From assembly GCA_025349905.2 (NCBI GenBank), contig MU624739.1, positions 1 to 26,952 on the forward strand: a DNA stretch of 26,952 nucleotides, written 5' to 3'. Below, piece after piece: positions 19,155 through 26,952 of this stretch. Positions within the stretch are counted from its first letter, which is position 1. Every line of letters starts with the position of its first letter. A model generated the notes under the pieces. The model did not search any database, was not told where the DNA came from, and worked only from the letters and a program-made list of their open reading frames with translations. The DNA comes from Blastocladiella britannica (Eukaryota; Blastocladiomycota; Blastocladiomycetes; Blastocladiales; Blastocladiaceae). Both the position numbers and the translations under genes were made by a program.

Positions 19155-19983
19155 ATGGAGACGGCCCCACGGCGCCGTCGGACGCGCAACACCAACACGG
19201 GCACCAGCACCGCCATCGAGCGGCCGACAATACCCCAAAATGACACCCATGTCCGCCCAACTGCTAACTTTGAGGACGACCCAGGCACGGGCAGTCCCGA
19301 GTTCCGCCCCACGCGCGGGCAAATGGCCGATTTCGAGTCCTACGTGACCGCCATGCACGCGTACTGTGCCGCGCAAAACTACGGCATCGCCAAAGTGATC
19401 CCGCCGGACGACTGGATTGCTGAGTTGCCCGACATTCGCCCTCAACTGCGGTTGATTGTCATTGAGGCGCCGATCCGACAGCCGCTCTCGTGGGGCCAGG
19501 TGGATCCGGAGACGGGGTTAGGGGCCGAGGGCGTGTACGCGCAAAACAACGTGTCGTTGCCGCTGGCCTACTCGCCGGCGGGGTTTGCGGCCGAGGGACT
19601 CACAGACGGGATCGTACGGCCGACCTACTTGAAACGGACGCCGGTGCTGTTGGTGCCGCCACCGGGTTCATCCGGTCAAGTACCGACGATCGGGGATGCG
19701 ACCGACTTTGGTGGTAGTGGCAGTAACGGCCACCAAGTGGGCCACCAAGAGGACCAGCAACAGCGGTGTTTTTTCACGTCGCTCCAGCAAGGACTGCTTC
19801 CGAGATCCGCCGAATTGAAGGCGTCCATGGCGAGACCGGCCGCCCCCAAAAAGCGCCGCCGCCAATCCATGCTGCGGCCGTCGTCGTCGTCTCCGCCTCG
19901 GAAACCCCGTATTTCTGGTTCTGGTTCTGGTTCTCAAAAGCGTAGCCGTCGATCGGGCAATAGCACAGACGAAGATGACGAAA

Positions 19984-20016
<33 letters not shown>

Positions 20017-21757
20017 ATCATGACGAGGACGACTCGCTCCTGGACATTGGGTCTCCGATAAAGCCGCCAACCCCGAGGTCGCAATGCACGCCCAATGAGT
20101 TCCCAATGGTGCCATCGACATCCTCGGACCCAAGATCCCACAATAACACCACCGACTCTCCCTCGATGCATGTGGATCCCGACAAGGCATCACAAGAAAA
20201 TGCCTCCAAGAAGAAAAAGCGGACCAACCGCAAGCAGCTCGGCGGCGCCTGGCTCGACTTTGAGGCCGAGTACGCACAACACGACCGCCCGCCGTTGTTC
20301 GAGGACGATCTGTTGACCTGCCGGTTCACGCCGGATGAGATCCGGGCGCTCGAGGAACGGTACTGGTGGATGGCGCGGCCGACGCGGAGGTGCCGCGCGC
20401 CCATATACGGTGCCGGGGTCACCACCTCGCTGTGGCCATCGGACACGGTCCCCGCCGATTGGAACACGCGCAACTTGGACAAGTTGCTAGCTCAGCTTCA
20501 CCGCGGCGCGCATGGCGATTGGCCGGGCGTGAATACGCCATTCTTGTACTTTGGGTCGTGGCGGGCGGCATTTCCATGGCACACTGAGGTATCGTCTCTT
20601 TTCACTTTTCGATGATTCATTCATTCAAAAATAATACCTAGGACACGGAGCTCTACGCCATCAACTACCTCCACTTTGGCGCCGTAAAAGTGTGGTACTC
20701 GGTTGGACCCGACGATCGCGCCGCATTTGAGGGAGTCATGGCCGAGCTGTACCCGGACGAGGCGGCCGTGTGTCCTCAGTTTCTGCGTCACAAGCGCAGC
20801 GTCGTCAACCCTGAGGTGTTGCATACGCGTGGCGTTCGGACCCGGATGCTGGTCCAGGCCAAGAACGAGTTTGTCATGTACGTTTGATCCATTACTTTTT
20901 GTGAGACGGCGACTGACTCATTTCTATTGAGCAGCACATTTCCGAGCGGGTATCATAGCGGCTGGAATGCGGGATTCAATTGTACGTTCCTTGTTTTGTT
21001 TGTCTTTTTGTTTTTACGAATATGCAGCTGACTTGAAAAAAAAAAAATATCCTGATCAGGCGCAGAAGCAGTCAATTTCGGGCTCCCGGACTGGTTCGAG
21101 GCCGGCAAAGCCGCCGCGCATTGCCGGTGCGGGACCCAGGGCGACAACACGGTGGAAGTAGACGTGCACGATCTGGAGCAACGATACCATGCGGCGTTCC
21201 CGCACACGGCATCCACGGCGCATGTCCCGCCACCACCAACGTCCTCACCACCGACATCCCCAAGTGCTTCTTTTCCTCTCGAGCGCCCAGTGCGTCCATC
21301 GCCCTCCTCCGCCGTCGCCGCCTCCACGGAGACCAGTGGGTGCAACAACCATACCGGTCTTCCGATGGAACGGCCAGCGCTGACGGGACCAGAGTACCCG
21401 TACGACTTTGACTCTGTCGGGCCCGACTTGGCCATGGAAGCGCAGAGGTTCGCGGCGTACGCGCCATTCTTACTGGTCACTGATGTCGACCGTGACGGCA
21501 GCAACAGCCATGGCCATCGACACCGGGCACCGTCGCCGGTCCGGTTAATGTGGTCAACGCTTCGTGCGATTCCCGAGTCGGGCGAACTGACCGCGGGCTC
21601 TCCCACATCGCCTTCGTCGCTGTCAACTGTGCGGTCGGCGGTTTGGAACCGAGTCATCGTAGTGGACGACGATGGTCTCAGTGACGAGGAAGAGGAGGAG
21701 TGGGAGCTAGCAGGAGATACCGACCCGGACGACGACGACGACGGCTCGATGGAATAA
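19155..21757 (+). CDS. KDM4/JHDM3-type JmjN-JmjC histone lysine demethylase
   Basis: Exons are 19155-20588, 20642-20877, 20935-20981 and 21060-21757; introns are 53, 57 and 78 bp; product 804 residues. JmjN (about 49-90) contains FRPTRGQMADFESYV and YGIAKVIPP. The JmjC catalytic centre is complete: H476 and E478 (WHTE) with H564 (GYHSGWN) bind Fe(II). N486 and K494 match the KDM4A 2-oxoglutarate ligands, and IYGA keeps the equivalent Tyr. A KDM4-type zinc site is present: C522, H528, C594 and C596. It should demethylate trimethyl-lysine on histone H3 (K9 and/or K36). A disordered linker of several hundred residues, basic then strongly acidic (EDDENDDDDDGDDG), separates JmjN from JmjC. No PHD or Tudor domain follows; the C-terminal 200 residues are low complexity and acidic. 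Nuclear localisation is inferred from KKRRR and KKKKR. Confidence 0.93.
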
Positions 21758-21777
21758 CATATTTTATTATATATAGT
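21758..21777. terminator. Convergent 3' ends of KDM4-like and 7TM genes
   Basis: A 20-bp, almost pure A/T stretch (CATATTTTATTATATATAGT) separates two facing stop codons. It reads as an AT-rich cleavage/polyadenylation region usable from either side. Confidence 0.5.
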
Positions 21778-23027
21778 TTACAATTTGTACAGGCCCACCA
21801 CCAGCTGCCACAGCAAGATGTTGAAAAACATGTACAGCCTTAGAACCGTCCCGGATAACATGCTCGGGACCATGGTGGTGGTGGATCCGTACAGCCCGAC
21901 GTCGCCAATAACTAGCAGTACCAGGATCACGAGCACCGCTAAAGTTTGCGAAATATGCCGCATCAGTGCAGCGCGGCGGGTGGTGGGGTTGGTTGTGCGT
22001 TTTGTTGGGGACTTGGGTATCGGGCTTGATACAGACAAGAACATTGATCCACGCACAGGAGAGGCGCCAGGGTTATTACTGCTGCCATCAACGGCCATGG
22101 GTGCCAAGTTATGAGCGGATCCGACTATCGATATCGAAAGCGACTCGGGGATCTTGCTGCTGTGCGACACACTGAGCTGCTGCTGCTGACGATGATTTGG
22201 ATGAAGGTGATGATGGCTCGTGCCGCTGATCGCAGACCCACCTCCACCTCCGCCCCCACCACTCGTCGCACTACTAGCGTTCCCCATTGATCCGGCCTCG
22301 GGCAACGACGAGTCATGACACACCAATACCCGGCGCCGGATCAGCAATATCTTATAAAACATAGTACCAGCGGTAAACAAGTTGAACAGCGTGCACACGA
22401 TCCCAGACTCGAGCAAAAGGTACTTGCGGACCAAGAAAAATGTGCTGCCATGAGTCGGGTCGCGCGCTTCGATCGCGATCGTGGCGACCGAGATCCCGGT
22501 GCTTAGGATCCCGAGGATTAAGGTTCCAACGACTATGGCGGTGCTGGCGTGTAAGTTTGAGCGGCGGGTACCGTTTAGACTTGCTCGCAAGCACACTTTC
22601 TTTTTGTATGTTGCCGTTGAGTGAAGGAACTTCCATGGAGAAAATCAAACTCGCACCTCGAACTCGGTAGCACGACAACCAGCATATGAGCCACAGGCTA
22701 ATCGTTTCGAGCGTGCTTCGCATCAATTCCGCTGCGGTCTGTTTTTTTTTTGTTTTTGTTTCTCGCCATATGAGTGGTGGATCCAAAAAATAACATTGAC
22801 AAATATATAAAACGAACGGGCGCCAATAACTGATTCCCGGCCAGAACCAGGCCCAAGTCCGAGACCAAGAACGTGAGGATCGTGAGTAGCGTCGCGGCCG
22901 AAAACCATTTCGATCGCAGTTTCCGCGAGTACTTGATGGTCAGGTACGCGCAAACAAAGCCCAGAGCCATGGATCCCCAGCCAATCACTTGCACCGCGAC
23001 GAGCTGGTAGTCGGCCAGAGTCCTCAT
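21778..23027 (-). CDS. Seven-transmembrane receptor-like protein
   Basis: Proposed exons are 23027-22818, 22738-22657 and 22595-21778; introns are 79 and 62 bp; product 369 residues. Hydrophobic segments fall at about 9-31, 44-64, 79-95, 114-139, 159-183, 315-335 and 348-369, giving seven. A long hydrophilic loop (184-312) between TM5 and TM6 carries Gly8, HHHLHPNHR, QQQQ, Ser-rich and KSPTKRTTNPTTRR stretches. A short N terminus, seven helices and a large third internal loop are the layout of a G-protein-coupled receptor, but I cannot assign a family and see no DRY or NPxxY motif. The intron-1 donor (GTTCGT at 22817) and intron-2 sites were chosen by frame and length. A 34-bp alternative for intron 2 is also in frame, so TM3 and the loop after it are the least certain parts. 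The protein ends directly after TM7, with almost no cytoplasmic tail. Confidence 0.68.
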
Positions 23028-23241
23028 TGCTTTTTTGTGTATGATAAAAAAAATGATGGAAAACTTAAGTGAGAAATCAACGGACATATCATGATGTATC
23101 AAGGTGTCCCCTCCTTTCTCGCGCTTATCCGGCCATCGCCGAAAGACACGCTTTCCAAAGAATGAGATGTGCATTATTTACAAATGAACCATGTGCTTCA
23201 CTCCACCCTTCCCTCCAAAACGGCAAATAAACAAAAAGAAA
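23028..23241. other. Intergenic region between 7TM and trehalose genes
   Basis: 214 bp, AT-rich on the 7TM side. It should hold the 7TM promoter and the 3' UTR of the trehalose gene, since both lie on the minus strand. No gene or repeat is seen. Confidence 0.4.
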
Positions 23242-26200
23242 TCAAGCAAACGCAACAGGCGACGCGCCACCGACGCGCGGCAGCCCAGCCCACTCACGCA
23301 CCACATCCACCACCTGCGACGGCGCCACCAAGTGCCAGTCGGCCAGCGTCTTTTTGGTGGCCGGCCCCACAGTGACGGTCCACATGAACCGCGGGTTCTC
23401 GATACCACCATGCAGGTCGTCGTACGTGGACGACGCGGAGGTGCCGGGACCCGTGGCCACCGAAGTGGTGGGGCTGGTCGGGATGCCGGCGTCGTCTCCG
23501 GCGGCGGGATCGGCGCCGTCGAGGGTGGGGACCTGCACCACCATAGTGGCCGCAGCCGAATCGTTCACACTAGCAACAGCGCCGCCATCGGCTTTACCAG
23601 TCGCCGCCGCCGCCAGCGCCGCCGCCCCGCGCGTGCGCATGGCCCGGAACATATCCTCGTCGGTGCGGTCGTCGCCGACGCTAAATACAAAGTCAAAGTA
23701 CGCGTTGGCCGGCGCCGCGGTCGCCAGCAGCCGCTTGACAATCTCGCCCTTGTTGACGGCCATGGGCCGCACCTCGAGGTTCTTCTTACCGACCAGGATC
23801 TCCAGCGCGCGCTTGGACAGTACCGAGTTCTCCAAGTGGTTCTGGCACTGCTTGGCCTGGAACGCGCCAAAGCTCGGGTCGGCCTGGCGGTAGTGCCAGG
23901 TGATGGACATGCGCTTGTGCTCGATGAACGAGCCGGGGGTGCGCTCTTTATATTTATTGTCGATGAGTGAATGATCCCTAACAAAAAAAAACACAAAAAA
24001 AAACATACCAGTGAAAAAGTTAAAGCATGAAATCACCTCAGCCTTCCAGACGGCGGGGTCATCGCCGTGCTCCTCCGTCAGATCCAGCCAGCCACGGTGG
24101 TCGTACGGGTACTTGAGGAAACTGCCGTGTTCAGCCGAGAGCCCCAGGCTAGGAATGTGGCCCAGCCACGCGTCCAAGGTGGCCTGATCGCGACCGGAAA
24201 TGACAAAAACGCGGTTGTCTTGATCCGCACACAGCGTCTCGAGCGCTTCAAGCAGATCGGGACTCGGGCGCGCCATGTCCGGAACCTTTACGATCGGGCT
24301 GTAGGTGTGTTGTAAATATAAAATGTTAACTGCAAAAGTGAATAAACAAATACCTCAAAGTGCCGTCATAGTCAAAGCAAATCAGGCGCATGCGGCGCAA
24401 CGGTGCAGACTCAGACGCATGCGCGGGACCCGACTTCACCACCTCGCGGTACTGGCTGAGGCACGACGAGCGGTCCATGAACGAGGTCGTGTGCGAGTCG
24501 AGCGACATGCCCACGTTGGCCAGCTTCTGGGCGGTACCCGTCAAGGCCCGAGTAAACGACTGCGCCCAGCGCGGGGCCGTGTGCCGGGCCACCACATCCA
24601 TCATTTGCGCGTGGCGGGCATATTTCTCCTCGCGGGTCATGGTTAGCGCGTCCATGATCGCGGCCGCCACGCCCGAAAAGTCCCACGGGTTGACAAGCAC
24701 GGCACCCGCCAGCGACGACGCGCAGCCCGTGAACTCGGAGAGCACCAGCGGCGCCCACGTCTCTTGTTGGCACACCACAAACTCGTGCGAGCTGGTGTTC
24801 ATACCGTCGCGCACCGACGTGATCAGCCCGACATCGGCCACGCTCAGCAGGCCGTAAAACTCGTCCTGGGCAATGGCGCGGTGGATGTGGTGCACGGGCG
24901 AAAAGTCCAAGGAGCCGTACTTGCCATTGATGTTGGCCACCAGCTCCGAGATCTTGGCCTCCAGCTTGCCCTGGTCACGCGACCCTTTACCCTGGGCCAG
25001 CATCTGGCCGCCGGTGGTGGTGGGCGACGTCACTTGGATCAGTACCACTTTACCGCGCCACTCGGGGTACGACTCGAGGAAGGTCTGGAACCCCTTCAGC
25101 TTCTGATACACGCCGCGCATCGAGTCGAGCTTGTCGCGGCCAACCACGATCTTCTTGCCCACGTACATGTCGGCGAGGGCCATGGTCTTTTCGGTCACGG
25201 ACGGGTCGCGGCGTTTCTGCTCCGTGCGGGAGGCGTCGATGCCGATCGGGAAGATGCCGACCTCGACATGGTGGCCATTGTAGTCGATGCCCGTGGGCGA
25301 CGATTCGAGCCCCAAGACGCGCGTGCAGCAACTCACAAAGTGGCTGTTTACATTTGTTTTGTGAGTGAAATATCCTTTGAAATCGAAAGACAGTAGCTGG
25401 TACCGAGCATAGGAGTAGGTCTGGGTTCCGACGAGCGAGGCGCCCAAGATGCCTTCGAGGACCGCAGCGCGCTTGGGGAGGCAGCGAAAGACTTCAGACG
25501 AGGGGAATCTAAGATTTTTTGTTGTAATGGTGAGTGACTGAATGCAAGATGGGATAGAGACAAGGAAATACGGAGTGTGGATAAAGAGGCCGATCGGGGC
25601 AGAGCTGGCCACAAAGTCGTCCTCGGGGTTGAGCGCATTCAACTCGGCGCGAAGCATGGACGGGGTTAGCAGCAGGTGGTAGTCGTGGACCCTTTTTTCA
25701 TGTTTTTTTTGTTTTTGTTTTTTTTTTGTTTAGATGAGACACAGCCAATAAGACATGAGACCAAAGATATAAGTACCAAATCAGATCGCCGAGCGTGTAC
25801 AGCTTGGCCGCGAGGGCCGCAAACCGGTGGTTGACCTCCTCGTACGCGTTCCAGTCCTTGAGCTCGACGCGGCCGTCGGTGGCGGTCTCCCACAGCTGGT
25901 AGTGGAACAGCGGCCACAGCGTGGTCTTGCAATACCCTTCGTAGTGGGCGCGGGCCACGTCGCGCTCCAGGAACACGGGCACGCACGCTTGCTCCTTCCA
26001 CAGGATGCGCTCGAGCTCGGCCCGGTCTTCGTCGCTGAGCGCGTACCCCTCGACGATCCGGCCGTACATGTCCACGACGGGACCCAGCGTGCCAACAAAC
26101 ACGCACTCGTGGATGGTCGGGGCGTCGATCGCACTCCCGGTGCCAGCGGTATCGGTAGAAGCCACGGTAGCAGCCACGGTAGCGGGCTCGGGCTCGCCGG

Positions 26201-26822
26201 CGAGCGAGGGAGCGTGCACGCGGCCGGCCAGCGACTGCACGCCCGCGTACAAGGCGGAGTGGCCGCGGCGCGGGGCCAGTGCCCATTTCTTGGTGGTGCG
26301 GGGGGGCGACGCCTGGATTGCGATCGGATCCGCGGCACTCTCCACTTCGGCTTGGGCCTGGTGATGGGCCGCCTCCTCCTCGGCAAACGACCCCAGGAGC
26401 CGGAGCGTGGGCAGGGGACCGCGGGCGGCGGCCGAGCGGCGGAGCTCTTGCTGTTGGAGCAGGAGCTGGGCCTGTACCTCACCCAGGGCAGTGGCGAGGG
26501 CGGTCGGAGAGGCGGCGGCGGCGGTGGTATTGGCTTTGGCGGGGCTGGCCGAGGTGGGGGCGATCGCAGTCAGGGTGGGTGCGTTGGAGAAGGTGGAGGC
26601 CCGGGAGTGCCGGCGGGAAGAGGTGTTGGACATGGGCATGGCCGATCCGGGCCATGCGGTGCTGGACGAACGGTCGGTGGGGAAGCCCGGTCCGGTCAGG
26701 AGCGCATCGGGGGGGACCGAGAGCAGCACGGCCTGCACGGGCAGCGTGTGGAGCAGGTGCAGGATGCGCGGGGGCGGCGGGGTGGTGGTTGAGGATTGGG
26801 ATTGATCGTTGGCCACGGTCAT
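23242..26822 (-). CDS. Trehalose-6-phosphate synthase-domain / phosphatase (Tps2/Tsl1 class)
   Basis: Exons are 26822-25777, 25691-25572, 25508-25404, 25343-24354, 24298-24009 and 23945-23242; introns are 85, 63, 60, 55 and 63 bp; product 1084 residues. A low-complexity N-terminal extension (about 1-240; Ala, Ser, Thr, Pro) precedes a GT20 domain (about 245-740) with CKTTLWPLFHYQLW, GDLIWVHDYHLLL, IHTPFPSSEVFRCLP and YNGHHVEVGIFPIGID. The nucleotide-site loop reads GRDKLDSMRG, the form typical of Tps2/Tps3/Tsl1 rather than VDRLDYIKG of catalytic Tps1, so synthase activity is doubtful. The C-terminal HAD phosphatase is intact: DYDGT (748-752), VISGRD, and GDDRTDED (941-948). It should dephosphorylate trehalose-6-phosphate and scaffold the trehalose complex. 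The long extension recalls Tsl1/Tps3, while the intact phosphatase motifs suggest Tps2. Confidence 0.92.
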
Positions 26823-26952
26823 TTTTTTTTCTTTTCTTTTTTCTTAAGGTAGTTTTAAGGAGGGACTGTGTTTTCACAAAGTTCAGCTGAACCGCAAAAG
26901 TACAAAAAGGACTCGACGCCCCCGACTCCGAGATTCCTTGTCTTTTTTTTTT
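26823..26952. promoter_or_regulatory. Upstream region of the trehalose gene
   Basis: This 130-bp stretch precedes the ATG at 26822 on the minus strand. It contains poly-pyrimidine runs next to the start codon (26823-26842) and a terminal T run at the window edge. I looked for stress-response pentamers (CCCCT) and found no convincing one. The promoter may extend beyond the window. Confidence 0.4.

Noticed and set aside
25827..26792. A Gly-rich 321-residue plus-strand frame
   Set aside because: Antisense to the Ala/Pro-rich N-terminal extension of the trehalose protein; the composition is explained by that.

Overview
The window looks like nuclear DNA of a zoosporic, early-diverging fungus. I favour Blastocladiomycota (Allomyces/Catenaria-like), but this is inference. 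The genes are GC-rich, tightly packed and protein-coding on both strands. They carry short GT-AG introns, and all 32 I could place are 41-85 bp. Several products are typical of fungi: EFG1, a Tps2/Tsl1-class trehalose protein, a bifunctional-length prephenate dehydratase, a KDM4-type demethylase. The first gene belongs to the ankyrin-like 'LEWW/LDW' repeat class that I recall as expanded in Blastocladiomycota. No bacterial operons, tRNAs, rRNAs, CRISPR arrays or transposon genes were seen.

Layout from left to right: an ankyrin-like repeat protein (+); a tiny SMP-domain protein (-); a six-exon membrane-anchored ADAM metalloprotease (-); EFG1 (+, divergent from ADAM); a secreted PhoD-type alkaline phosphatase (-); a tandem array of three small secreted cysteine-containing paralogues (+), of which the first has a one-base frameshift; FIGNL1 AAA ATPase (+); DHX8/Prp22 DEAH helicase (-); prephenate dehydratase PHA2 (+, divergent from DHX8); KDM4-type JmjN/JmjC demethylase (+); a seven-transmembrane receptor-like protein (-); and a Tps2-class trehalose-6-phosphate synthase-domain/phosphatase protein (-).

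Exon-intron structures were rebuilt by hand from family similarity and GT-AG signals. Each full chain closes in frame. The secreted array's first copy misses by exactly one base.

Most genes are unrelated housekeeping functions: rRNA processing, splicing, phenylalanine synthesis, chromatin, DNA repair, trehalose. The accessory part is 8.5-11.5 kb. There, three paralogues share signal peptide, six-cysteine layout, two introns in identical phases and, for copies 1 and 2, upstream promoter blocks. Their fold is not identifiable with certainty; a non-catalytic RNase T1-like fold is one possibility. This array is the best candidate for something undescribed. Gene spacing is extreme: convergent stop codons lie 16, 20 and 34 bp apart, and divergent start codons 103 and 141 bp apart.
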